Shown here one piece after another: positions 1 to 8,277 of a DNA stretch of 64,000 bases. How positions within the stretch are numbered: position 1 is the stretch's first letter; each line of letters opens with the position of its first letter. Below the pieces are notes generated by a model. That model did not search any database, had not been told where the DNA came from, and was given only the letters and a program-made list of their open reading frames with translations. A program made the position numbers and the translations under genes. Source of the DNA: M3007 sp041392625 (GTDB taxonomy: Bacteria; Bacteroidota; Bacteroidia; Chitinophagales; Saprospiraceae); assembly GCA_041392625.1 (NCBI GenBank), contig JAWKLR010000002.1, positions 186,001 to 250,000 of the forward strand. Reading direction: 5' to 3'.

Positions 1-64
1 TGTCCGCGTCGCCAGCCAACACTTTGGCTATCAGTTCATCAATATGTGCGTTTGTATCAGGCAT
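1..64 (-). CDS. Anti-sigma factor (FecR-type), N-terminal fragment
   Basis: Only the first 21 codons lie in the window; the gene runs off the left edge. The ATG at 64-62 sits inside the stop region of the sigma factor gene, so the two genes overlap by 8 bases, a layout expected for translational coupling. The visible start reads MPDTNAHIDELIAKVLAGDA, an acidic, helical N-terminus like that of Bacteroidota FecR-family anti-sigma factors. The assignment rests mainly on position behind an ECF sigma gene, where such regulators are usual; no diagnostic domain is visible in so short a piece. Confidence 0.5.
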   Translation of the reverse strand, partial: MPDTNAHIDELIAKVLAGDAD

Positions 65-674
65 TCAAAAAATAGTCAATTAAGGAGCTAAGCCAGGGCA
101 TCCAAAAAAACAGATCGGACAAATGCGTCCGCATCAGTCGGAGGGCCTTGCCCATTTGTGCTTCCACAGTTTTTACGGAAAGAGCCAACTGATCGGCTAT
201 TTCCTGGTATTTCAAGCGCTCAAAACGACTGAGCTCAAATATTTGCCGACACTGGGGCGGCAGTTGTCCCAACGCGCTTTGCAATTGGGTATGCAATTCT
301 TCTTCTACCAATTCCGGATGGTCCACGGTTTCATCCTGAAGGCGTTGACGCTGCTCCAGGTTGCGCGCCCGGTTTTGCTTGTCCCGAATCCAGTTCAAGC
401 ACCGGTTGTGCACCATTTTGAACAAATAGGCCTTGATGGTCCATTTAATCTCCAGGGCATCTTTTTGCTCCCAGATTTTTACAAACACCTGCTGCACAAT
501 ATCCTCCGCTTCGTCGGGGTCTCCATCCGTCATCCGCACTGCATATCCGCACAAGACAGGATAGTACTTCCGGAACAGCGAATCAAACGCCCGGCTGTCG
601 CCATGCAGCAGCGCGTCGACCAGCATGCGGTCGACATCTACGACATTTTCAAACCGGGATTCAGTATGAGACAC
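57..674 (-). CDS. ECF RNA polymerase sigma-70 factor
   Basis: An extracytoplasmic-function sigma factor of 205 residues, which would direct RNA polymerase to a small regulon. Region 2 is visible at about residues 29-97 (AFDSLFRKYY, then AEDIVQQVFVKIWE, then the helix ending NRCLNWIR). Region 4 with its helix-turn-helix is at about 137-182 (LPPQCRQIFELSRFE, then YQEIADQLALSVKTVEAQ). The order and spacing match the sigma-70 family expanded in Bacteroidota. The listed start is GTG; an ATG at 626 would give a protein 16 residues shorter that still keeps region 2. The probable anti-sigma gene overlaps its stop, and a TonB-dependent receptor is divergent, so this may be a cell-surface signalling unit. 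However, the receptor shows no N-terminal secretin (STN) signalling domain, so regulation of that receptor is inference. Confidence 0.92.
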   Translation of the reverse strand: MSHTESRFENVVDVDRMLVDALLHGDSRAFDSLFRKYYPVLCGYAVRMTDGDPDEAEDIVQQVFVKIWEQKDALEIKWTIKAYLFKMVHNRCLNWIRDKQNRARNLEQRQRLQDETVDHPELVEEELHTQLQSALGQLPPQCRQIFELSRFERLKYQEIADQLALSVKTVEAQMGKALRLMRTHLSDLFFWMPWLSSLIDYFLNA

Positions 675-954
675 TTTAAAGGTATTTGTACCCTTACGTG
701 GGTGGTGATATTTTTTAAAAAAATTTGTTCCGAAGCTCCAATTTCAATTTTATCCCATTTTTATTTTTTTATAAAAAACTGATTATCAATAAAATACAAG
801 CAATTTTTTATTTTTTTCAAAAAAAATGCAAACCGGGATAAGGGTAAGGCTGTGGTGGCGGTGTCTCAGGTTACAAGCAGGCAAAAAGGCTAGAAAACAA
901 AACAACAACATCCTGCCTGAGAACACTTTTAAACCAACACAACAACTAAAAATT

Positions 955-3315
955 ATGCTACGAAAACAATCTTTCAACCTGACTTTGGGGCTGCTACTCC
1001 TTTTCGCTCCTGTGTTCCTGTTTGGACAAAACTACGAACAAACCGTAAAAGGAGTAGCCCTCGACCAGGGAATTAAGACTCCCTTAATCGGCGCAACCGT
1101 TGCCATCACCGATCTTGATCCGGTAATTGGAGCAATTACCGATGAGAATGGCCGATTCAGACTGGAGCATGTTCCCGTCGGAACCCACCAACTTCGAATC
1201 ACTTATATGGGCTACAAACCCGCCATTCTTTCCAACTTGATTGTAAATTCCGGAAAAGAAGTTGACCTGGTGGTAGAACTCGAGGAAGAAGTACTGATGG
1301 GAAATGAGGTGGTGATCCGTGCACAACTCGACAAAGAAAAGCCGCTAAACGAATTATCCACTGTAAGTGCACGCACCTTTTCCGTTGAGGAAACCCAGCG
1401 CTTTGCAGCTGCGGTAAACGACCCGGCCCGAATGGCTTCGGCCTACGCAGGTGTAGTTGTTGCTGACGACGGAAACAACACCATTATCATTCGGGGGAAT
1501 GCCCCCAACGGATTGCTGTGGCGTATGGAGGGTGTGGATATTCCCAACCCGAATCACTTCTCCGATGTCAACACCTCCGGAGGTGGTATTTCCATCCTGA
1601 GTGCCCAATTGCTGAGCAATTCGGATTTCGTAACCGGCGCATTTGCTGCAGAATACGGAAACGCGCTCTCCGGAGTGTTCGACCTCAAACTCCGGAAAGG
1701 GAACGCCGACAAATACGAATACACCTTCAAGGCTGGCTTCCTGGGCATGGACGCCGCTGCTGAAGGGCCGATTCGAATGGGCAACCAGCAGACCGGATCC
1801 TTCCTGGTAAACTACCGGTATTCGACCCTGTCGCTGCTCGACCGGATGGGCGTAAACATTGGCTACGGCACCACCGATTTTCAGGACCTTTCCTTTAATA
1901 TCTGGATGCCCGCCGGAAAGGCCGGATCGTTCACTGCATTTGGATTGGGTGGGCTGAGTTCGCAAACCGCACAAGGCGTTGCCGACAGCCTCATCTGGAA
2001 GGATGAACCGTATAAAAAATACACCTCGGATTTTCGCGCCAACACCGGTGTTGCAGGCATTACTCACAGCAAGGCCTGGGATAAGACCTACCTCAAAACC
2101 GTTTTTGCTGCATCATCCACCGAGAATGGATATTCGGAAGACCAGTTTTTGAACGATTATGAATCGCAGCACAACGCGACCGAACAGCATGTGCAGCGCA
2201 CCTATACCTTATCGTCGGTATTGAGCCATAAATTTAATCCTTCACACTACCTGCGTGTGGGTGCGTATGCCAAATACATCGACTTCGATTTCAATCAGGC
2301 GTATTGGGATGAAACCAATGAATACCTGAAGGAGGAAATCAACGTACAGGGTCAGACACAGACGGTACAGGCTTTTGCACAGTGGCAGTTTCGTCCCAGT
2401 AAACAATGGACCCTCAATGCCGGTCTGCACAGTTTTGCCTTGCTGCTGAACAAGCAATTTTCTGTTGAGCCACGTGCTGCCTTGAAGTACCAAATGAACC
2501 CCAAGCAAAGTCTGAGTTTTGGTTATGGACTGCACTCGCAAATGCAACCCCTGGGTGTGTATTTTGTAAAACAACCGAACCAAAGCAGTTATATCAACCG
2601 CGATCTGGAAATGACCAAGGCACACCACTACGTACTTGCCTTTGATCAGATGTTGCCACACCAGCTGCACGCCAAAGTTGAAGCCTACTACCAGGACCTG
2701 TTTAATGTACCCGTGCTGGCTGGCGCTCCATCCCATTTTTCAATGCTCAATGAAGAATATGGATTTGTGGATATGCCGCTGGAAAACTCGGGCAAAGGGC
2801 GGAATTACGGAGTGGAGCTGACCTTTGAGAAATTCCTCACCAACGGGTTGTATTTCCTGCTTTCATCCTCGGTGTATCAGTCTAAATACCGTGGCTCCGA
2901 CATGCAGTGGCGCGATACCCGGTTTAATGGCAATTACGCCAACAGCCTGGTAGCGGGAAAAGAGTGGAAACTCAAGCGCAAGAACCGCAGCCTGGGAGTC
3001 AACCTGAAATTAACACAGATGGGCGGACTTCGCGAATCCCCGGTAGACCTGGAGGCATCCATTCTTGCGGGTCAGACCGTCCGCGACCACAGCCGGGCAT
3101 TCGAAGATCAGGCACCGCAATATTTGCGGATGGATACCGGGTTTCAGCTAACACGAAACTTTGAAAATGTAACCACCACCCTGGCACTGAACATACAGAA
3201 TACAACCAACCACAACAATGTGTACGGACAGTATTTCAACAAAGAGACCCAACAACTTGAAAATGCATACATGGCCGGGCTTATCCCAATCCTGAGCTAT
3301 AAGGTCCAATTTTAA
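955..3315 (+). CDS. TonB-dependent outer-membrane receptor with CarboxypepD_reg-like domain
   Basis: A 786-residue outer-membrane receptor predicted to import a ligand with energy from TonB. The start at 955 gives a clean signal peptide (MLRKQSFNL, a hydrophobic core, cleavage after FLFGQ); an in-frame upstream ATG at 826 would bury it behind 43 basic residues. A carboxypeptidase-regulatory-like beta-sandwich spans about 31-110 (GATVAI, TDENGRF, GTHQLRITYMGY), followed by a plug at about 130-240 (IIIRGNAPNG, MEGVDIPNP) and a long beta-barrel ending in the aromatic residue Phe. No STN domain is seen, and no SusD partner follows, so a polysaccharide-utilisation locus is unlikely. The next gene begins 21 bases downstream, suggesting one transcript. 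The substrate cannot be told from the sequence. Confidence 0.9.
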   Translation: MLRKQSFNLTLGLLLLFAPVFLFGQNYEQTVKGVALDQGIKTPLIGATVAITDLDPVIGAITDENGRFRLEHVPVGTHQLRITYMGYKPAILSNLIVNSGKEVDLVVELEEEVLMGNEVVIRAQLDKEKPLNELSTVSARTFSVEETQRFAAAVNDPARMASAYAGVVVADDGNNTIIIRGNAPNGLLWRMEGVDIPNPNHFSDVNTSGGGISILSAQLLSNSDFVTGAFAAEYGNALSGVFDLKLRKGNADKYEYTFKAGFLGMDAAAEGPIRMGNQQTGSFLVNYRYSTLSLLDRMGVNIGYGTTDFQDLSFNIWMPAGKAGSFTAFGLGGLSSQTAQGVADSLIWKDEPYKKYTSDFRANTGVAGITHSKAWDKTYLKTVFAASSTENGYSEDQFLNDYESQHNATEQHVQRTYTLSSVLSHKFNPSHYLRVGAYAKYIDFDFNQAYWDETNEYLKEEINVQGQTQTVQAFAQWQFRPSKQWTLNAGLHSFALLLNKQFSVEPRAALKYQMNPKQSLSFGYGLHSQMQPLGVYFVKQPNQSSYINRDLEMTKAHHYVLAFDQMLPHQLHAKVEAYYQDLFNVPVLAGAPSHFSMLNEEYGFVDMPLENSGKGRNYGVELTFEKFLTNGLYFLLSSSVYQSKYRGSDMQWRDTRFNGNYANSLVAGKEWKLKRKNRSLGVNLKLTQMGGLRESPVDLEASILAGQTVRDHSRAFEDQAPQYLRMDTGFQLTRNFENVTTTLALNIQNTTNHNNVYGQYFNKETQQLENAYMAGLIPILSYKVQF

Positions 3316-3336
3316 ATCAATCAAAATCAATTCAAT

Positions 3337-3942
3337 ATGAAACAGTTCATTTTTAGTTTATCCGCAATTTTATTGCTCACCACCGGCTTGCAGGCGCAAG
3401 TCCAGCAGAGCGAAGCCCTTTTCGATCACGCCCGCGTTCGCGGAGCCTTTGCCGCACCGCTTTTTGAGTGGGGCCTCAACAACGACCTGGGCTCTGCAAC
3501 CGGAGGTGGCGCAGGGATTGTCATTGACAACATGTTCATTGGCGCCTACGGACTCGGAAGCATCGACTTCCAGGATTTCATCGAAACCGGAGATATCCAG
3601 TCGGTAAAACTGGCGCACGGTGGATTCTGGATCGGAGGTAACTGGCCGAGCCACAAACTCCTCCACTTTTACAGCAGTGCAAAAGTGGGCTGGGGCGCAC
3701 TGGATATCGAAGTTGACGACCCCTTTCTGACCTACCGCGACCTCGATAAAGTATTTGTACTCACCCCTGAAATCGGACTCGAACTCAACCTCACCAGATG
3801 GATGCGCCTGAGCGGTACCGTTGGCTACCGCTACCTGAACGGAGTAAACGCAAACCAGGCGTTCAGCAACGAAGATTTCCGAGGAACAACCGCCGGAATC
3901 ACCCTGCGAATCGGATGGTTTGGCCGTCCAAACCCCTGGTAA
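3337..3942 (+). CDS. Predicted small outer-membrane beta-barrel protein, unknown function
   Basis: A 201-residue protein with a signal peptide (MKQFIFSLSAILLLTTGLQA). The remainder is rich in Gly, aromatic residues and alternating polar/hydrophobic stretches, for example GLELNLTRWMRLSGTVGYRY, the pattern of amphipathic barrel strands. It ends GWFGRPNPW, close to the aromatic C-terminus usual for outer-membrane proteins. I do not recognise a named family. It starts 21 bases after the TonB-dependent receptor and precedes a GIN-domain lipoprotein, so the three may be co-transcribed envelope proteins. The barrel fold is inference from composition and end residue. Confidence 0.7.
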   Translation: MKQFIFSLSAILLLTTGLQAQVQQSEALFDHARVRGAFAAPLFEWGLNNDLGSATGGGAGIVIDNMFIGAYGLGSIDFQDFIETGDIQSVKLAHGGFWIGGNWPSHKLLHFYSSAKVGWGALDIEVDDPFLTYRDLDKVFVLTPEIGLELNLTRWMRLSGTVGYRYLNGVNANQAFSNEDFRGTTAGITLRIGWFGRPNPW

Positions 3943-4056
3943 TTTTAGTTCATTTTTTTCAGCGTGTTTGGGATTTGCAGGATATGAAAAATGCATTCTA
4001 CGCAAGTCCTGAACACGTTCACACCTCAACCTTTCCAATTTTTAAAAACCCATCTT

Positions 4057-4776
4057 ATGTTCAATCTATCAAAAAAAGGCCTTTTGGCTCTTTCCGTTTT
4101 TACCTTGCTTTTCACCGCCGCCTGCGACCCATTGGGAATTAAAGGCGAAGGCGCCATCGTGATTGAAACCCGCGATCAGGACGATTTTGACCAGGTCAGC
4201 ATGTCCGTTCGGGGCGATATCTACCTGCACACCGACTCCATTTACCGCGTGGTAATTCAAGTAGAAGAATCGCTGCTTCCTTACCTGGAAACAGAAGTTC
4301 GGAGCGGACGGCTCGACATCTACTTTTCACGCAATGTGTACAATGTAAACGACCTGCGCATTGACGTATATGCCCCCAACTATACTGGCATGGAGCTCAA
4401 TGGCAGTGGCGACCTGATTTCACAGGATGCCCTCAGCGGAGACAAACTTCAGGTGGAACTTTCCGGCTCCGGATCTATGTTGGTTCAGAACGTGAATTTT
4501 GCCACGATAAAAACCAAAACCAGCGGAAGCGGCGACATGAAAGTTGAAGGTGTTGCCGACCACCTGGAGTCTACCATTTCCGGTAGCGGCGATGTGCACG
4601 CACTTGATTTGCCGGTACAAACTGCCGACATCAGCATCAGCGGCTCCGGCTCGGTACGTTGTTGGGTAAGCGAGCACCTGCAAGCCACCATCTCCGGCAG
4701 CGGCGATGTTTGGTACGATGGCAACCCCAGCCTCGATGTGAATATTAGCGGATCGGGGAAAGTGCGGAAGCGCTAG
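4057..4776 (+). CDS. Lipoprotein with GIN (DUF2807) head domain
   Basis: A 239-residue exported protein. The start at 4057 gives a signal peptide ending LFTAAC, a plausible though imperfect lipobox with lipidated Cys; the upstream in-frame ATG at 3991 adds 22 residues without a signal. The body is the DUF2807/GIN domain described as a putative autotransporter-adhesin head: the motif (S/N)GSG(D/S/K) recurs seven times at nearly regular spacing (NGSGDLI, SGSGSML, SGSGDMK, SGSGDVH, SGSGSVR, SGSGDVW, SGSGKVR). This spacing indicates a right-handed beta-helix built of repeated rungs. The molecular function of the family is not established; surface exposure is likely. It closes the receptor/barrel gene cluster and is followed by a strong terminator. 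Confidence 0.85.
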   Translation: MFNLSKKGLLALSVFTLLFTAACDPLGIKGEGAIVIETRDQDDFDQVSMSVRGDIYLHTDSIYRVVIQVEESLLPYLETEVRSGRLDIYFSRNVYNVNDLRIDVYAPNYTGMELNGSGDLISQDALSGDKLQVELSGSGSMLVQNVNFATIKTKTSGSGDMKVEGVADHLESTISGSGDVHALDLPVQTADISISGSGSVRCWVSEHLQATISGSGDVWYDGNPSLDVNISGSGKVRKR

Positions 4777-4800
4777 GAGCGTATCGAATGCAAGCAGAAA

Positions 4801-4830
4801 GAGCCATCCCTTTGAAGAAGGGGATGGCTC
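4801..4830. terminator. Bidirectional hairpin terminator
   Basis: A perfect 10-bp inverted repeat (GAGCCATCCC / GGGATGGCTC) with a 10-base loop, lying between the convergent GIN lipoprotein and the T9SS propeller gene. It is preceded by an A-rich run and could end transcripts from both sides. Confidence 0.75.
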
Positions 4831-4854
4831 CTTCATTTAGGGGCATTTTTCCGC

Positions 4855-6471
4855 TCAGTTTTTAATTATCCGTCCACTATAAAGATCGCCCGCTACCTCG
4901 ATGCTTACTAAATATCCCCCCGGCTTCACCCCGGCAGGAACCTCAATCCGAATTGCTTTTTGTCCTGGATACAACACTTCATGTTTCTCCCAAACAAGTC
5001 TTCCATCCAAACTCCGAACGCATAAACGAGCCGGACCATAAACAGCGAATGCAGTACAGTCCACCTGGAAGTCTGTAGTAAACGGGTTGGGAGAAATTGA
5101 AAGATGTCGTGACTCAGAACATGTCGGTAGTGGTTGCAGCCCTACCGTGTTCAAGTTGTATTTAGCTAGAAAATAACCTTTTTTTGAAGATGGAGATGTA
5201 CCATCATCAAACGTTCCACCTATGTACAGGTACTCAGAATCAATTAGTATTTCTCTCGGCCAATTCCTAACTCCTTGTAAAGGTGAAAGCGCAGAATGAT
5301 AAGGGCCATCTGGAGTATAAATATTAAAATAGGGTTGGTAGGTATTATTTATTAGATCTATTGGGTAGGCGCCAGTAAACAAAAGACGATCTTGAGTAAG
5401 CCATTCAACAGTAGTCGCAGAGGCTATACTCAAGGTATCTAATTGAAAAATATGTTCCCAAATAAGATTCCCATCCTGATCGATCTTAGATTGAATTGGT
5501 ATAAGTTTTCCAATTGTATCCTGATAGTACAATCCACCTATGTATGTATTTAGTTCTGAATCAGTTACTATAGCCCTAACCAACCCATCTACTCCATTTG
5601 GGTTGTCAAACAAAGGCTTCTGATAATCCCACTCAAACATACCAGAAACATTGTATTTTGTTACAATATACTGCTTGTTGTAATCCCCGATGTATAAATT
5701 ACCTTGCGCATCAATATGATAACTTTCTTGAAAGTAATTTGCATAAGGGCTAGATTCTCCTGTGTGAATTGTATTACCATCTAAGTCAAGGTGCCAGGAG
5801 AAAAAACGATTACCCTCATCTGAACCATGTCGCCCCCAAAAAACTATTTCATCAGATAATAATTGACCAGAAAGCCCTGCATACCCAAATGTTCCCTCAG
5901 AATATTCAGCCTCCCATAATTTATTCCCTAGCGTATCCAGTGCCACTGCCAATAAACCTGAATTAGGTATGCTGTTATTTGAGAATCGACCTAACAGGAT
6001 TAGGTTGTTGTCCGGAGTAAAAAGAATGGAATTAAGGCCCGTAACAATGTTGGGGTCATCACTATATCTGTATTGCCACAAAGAGTCTCCATTTACCCCA
6101 TATTTAAATACAATAAACTGCGCCTTTTGTGTGATTTCATGTTTAGAATCCCCTCCTACATAAACTGCGCCTGAAGCATCTGTTACAGCGGATTTTATTG
6201 CATCCTGAGCAGATGTGTCATATCTTTTTTCCCAAAGTCTATTTCCATTTTCATCATACTTAACGACAAAAAAGCCTATTAGCGGTCCAGCATTATAAGT
6301 CTCCCCGCAAAGAATAATATTTTGAAAAGAATCAAGTAAGAGAATTGGCAGTTTTCCAAGAGCTGCATTTCCTTCTGTAGTATCTGTGCGCGCCCATATA
6401 GGCAACACCTCTTGGGCGATGCCAAAATGAAACGTAAACAGCAACAAACTCAATAAACGAAATCTTTTCAT
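4855..6471 (-). CDS. T9SS-secreted beta-propeller-like (SBBP/delta-60 type) protein
   Basis: A secreted protein of 538 residues. The signal peptide is MKRFRLLSLLLFTFHFGIAQ. The body repeats units of the form YDENGN-LWEKRY, NGDSLWQYRY, LGNKLWEAEY and DGNLIWEH, each followed by a segment like AVYVGG; this is the pattern of SBBP/delta-60 repeats that build beta-propellers. A type-A T9SS sorting tail occupies the last 75 or so residues (SPNPFTTDF, then GRLVWE, ending GRIIKN), so it would be exported through the outer membrane and anchored or released. The gene is clearly more AT-rich than its neighbours, especially between 5100 and 6470, which hints at foreign origin or relaxed selection. Ligand or role is unknown. 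Confidence 0.82.
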   Translation of the reverse strand: MKRFRLLSLLLFTFHFGIAQEVLPIWARTDTTEGNAALGKLPILLLDSFQNIILCGETYNAGPLIGFFVVKYDENGNRLWEKRYDTSAQDAIKSAVTDASGAVYVGGDSKHEITQKAQFIVFKYGVNGDSLWQYRYSDDPNIVTGLNSILFTPDNNLILLGRFSNNSIPNSGLLAVALDTLGNKLWEAEYSEGTFGYAGLSGQLLSDEIVFWGRHGSDEGNRFFSWHLDLDGNTIHTGESSPYANYFQESYHIDAQGNLYIGDYNKQYIVTKYNVSGMFEWDYQKPLFDNPNGVDGLVRAIVTDSELNTYIGGLYYQDTIGKLIPIQSKIDQDGNLIWEHIFQLDTLSIASATTVEWLTQDRLLFTGAYPIDLINNTYQPYFNIYTPDGPYHSALSPLQGVRNWPREILIDSEYLYIGGTFDDGTSPSSKKGYFLAKYNLNTVGLQPLPTCSESRHLSISPNPFTTDFQVDCTAFAVYGPARLCVRSLDGRLVWEKHEVLYPGQKAIRIEVPAGVKPGGYLVSIEVAGDLYSGRIIKN

Positions 6472-6506
6472 TGGGGCTTTTTAGGAACCAAGATAAAAGA
6501 TAAAAT

Positions 6507-7388
6507 CTACCCCTCAAGATCTTCTTCTGTCGCTTCAATAATTTGCAGGACAAACTGGCGGGCCTCTACCTTGAAGTCGTACGGAGCCTGGGCTTGAGCA
6601 AACTTGATCAAATCCGTTTCGGAAATAAACTGGCTTAAACCGGGCCGCAGCGTATGCGGGAAGTCTTCTGCATCTAAGCGGGCGAGTACCGCTTCACGGC
6701 TCCATTCCAGGGCAGGGAACCGGTAGCGTCCCTCCAGGTATTCCCGCAAGATGTAGGAGAGGGCGGTGTAATAGGCCGCTTCGTCGGGGTGCTGCTCCTG
6801 AGCCAGCAAGGCCAGTTTGCGGCGGGCGATTACTTGTGGAGGAACCGTAATGGTTCGGGACACCACAATGCTCTCTTTTTTCTTGAAGTATTTTGAAATA
6901 AAATAGGCGAGCACAGCCAGCAGCAACATCCCTCCCAGCAACAGAATCCAAAACATATAGTCGGTCCAATGTGCTGGCTCCCGGTGTATGTCCTTGATGT
7001 CGGCCATATCCAGTATTTCTTCCGGACTGGGGGTCGCACCCACCAGCAAGGTAAGTGGTCCGGTGTCGAATTGCCGGTTGTTCAAACTCACGGTGATTGG
7101 CGGCAGTTGCAGGGTGTCCGCATCAAAGTAAATGAGTTGTATTTCGTTTTCCCAGGAATCCCCATTCTGCATCCAGCCGGTCTGACCCAAAATGTTTTCC
7201 TGCGGAAAGTACGTAGCCCAGGGGGAGAGGTCTATTCCTTCCGGCGGATTTGCACTTCCGTCCAGGCGCACATGCAGGCGGATCAGGTCGCCCGTCTCCA
7301 CCCAGGTGGAATCAAATGCAGCGCTTGCCTGCTGGGCCAAGCCCTGCAAACTCCAGAATAAAATACATATGACCAGTCCTTTTTTCAT
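6507..7388 (-). CDS. BatD/DUF4381-like membrane protein of MoxR-DUF58 operon
   Basis: A 293-residue membrane-anchored protein. The start at 7388 gives a signal peptide (MKKGLVICILFWSLQGLAQQ); 23 further codons upstream are open but lack signal character and overlap the DUF58 gene. A periplasmic beta-rich region of about 120 residues (WVETGDLIRLHVRLDG, DTLQLPPITV) is followed by one membrane span at about 145-167 and a cytosolic helical domain (ARRKLALLAQ, YYTALSYILREYLEGRY). This architecture matches the small BatD/DUF4381-type proteins that sit between DUF58 and the von Willebrand proteins in Bacteroidota aerotolerance operons. It begins 4 bases after the DUF58 stop, so it is surely co-transcribed. 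It is the last gene here: no BatA/BatB follows. Confidence 0.75.
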   Translation of the reverse strand: MKKGLVICILFWSLQGLAQQASAAFDSTWVETGDLIRLHVRLDGSANPPEGIDLSPWATYFPQENILGQTGWMQNGDSWENEIQLIYFDADTLQLPPITVSLNNRQFDTGPLTLLVGATPSPEEILDMADIKDIHREPAHWTDYMFWILLLGGMLLLAVLAYFISKYFKKKESIVVSRTITVPPQVIARRKLALLAQEQHPDEAAYYTALSYILREYLEGRYRFPALEWSREAVLARLDAEDFPHTLRPGLSQFISETDLIKFAQAQAPYDFKVEARQFVLQIIEATEEDLEG

Positions 7389-7392
7389 CCCC

Positions 7393-8277
7393 TTAACTAT
7401 GCCATAATTTGTGCATGCGCTGTTCGAAAAAACGCAACAAACTGCGCGCATACGCATCGCTTGAATTTAAACTTAAAAAGTCCGCTCCGGCTGAAGTAAA
7501 CTCTTGTTTTATTTTATCCAGCCCCCGATCAAATTGGGCGGTATATGCTCTTCGAAAATCCGGGTCGGTGGTGTCGACCCAGGAACTTTGCCCGGTCTCC
7601 GCATCCTGGAGTTTGAGCAGGCCCACATCGGGTAACTCGCGCTCGCGTACATCCCAACTGTGGATGCCCACCACATCGTGGCGTTTTGACAAAACCCGAA
7701 GCGAAGCGCCAAAATCCGGCGCGATAAAATCGGATAAAACAAATACTACACAGCGTTTTTTCATCATGTGCTGCACATACTGAATTGCTCCCGACAAATC
7801 TGTTTTCCGATCGGAAGGCCGCACCGCAACCAACTCGCGGATAATGCGCAAAATATGTTGCCGCCCCTTTTTGGGCGGGATAAACAGGTCGATCTGATCG
7901 GAAAATAAAATCAGGCCTACCTTGTCGTTGTTGGCTATGGCGGAAAAGGCAAGCACCGCACAAATTTCGGTGAGCACTTCCTGGCGGGTGGTACCCTGGG
8001 TACCAAAAAACGAAGAGCTGCTGGTATCCACCATGAGCATGACGGTCAACTCGCGCTCTTCCTCAAAAATCTTGATGTGGGGTTCTCCTGTGCGCGCTGT
8101 CACGTTCCAATCGATGTTGCGCACATCGTCGCCAAACTGATACATCCGCACCTCGCTGAAAGACATGCCCCGTCCTTTAAAGGCACTGTGATAGCCCCCG
8201 GAGAAGAGGTGTCGGCTCAGCCCCCGGGTTTTTATCTCGACCTTTCGAACTTTCTTGAGCAGTTCTTTGCTATCCAT
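7393..8277 (-). CDS. DUF58 domain protein (MoxR-associated)
   Basis: A 294-residue cytosolic DUF58 protein. The family signature is seen at residues 35-65 (GRGMSFSEVRMYQFGDDVRNIDWN) as FGDD-RNIDW, followed by a von Willebrand A-like fold with a MIDAS-type motif at about 88-93 (DTSSSS) and a later VVFVLSDF strand. Family members work with MoxR AAA ATPases, probably as substrate adaptors in maturing metal- or cofactor-containing complexes; the exact role here is unknown. Its ATG overlaps the stop of the preceding gene by one base (TAATG), a translational-coupling arrangement, and the BatD-like gene starts 4 bases after its stop. Confidence 0.9.
   Translation of the reverse strand: MDSKELLKKVRKVEIKTRGLSRHLFSGGYHSAFKGRGMSFSEVRMYQFGDDVRNIDWNVTARTGEPHIKIFEEERELTVMLMVDTSSSSFFGTQGTTRQEVLTEICAVLAFSAIANNDKVGLILFSDQIDLFIPPKKGRQHILRIIRELVAVRPSDRKTDLSGAIQYVQHMMKKRCVVFVLSDFIAPDFGASLRVLSKRHDVVGIHSWDVRERELPDVGLLKLQDAETGQSSWVDTTDPDFRRAYTAQFDRGLDKIKQEFTSAGADFLSLNSSDAYARSLLRFFEQRMHKLWHS

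Noticed and set aside
826..954. Upstream extension of the TonB receptor from ATG 826
   Set aside because: The added 43 residues are basic and would hide the signal peptide beginning at 955.
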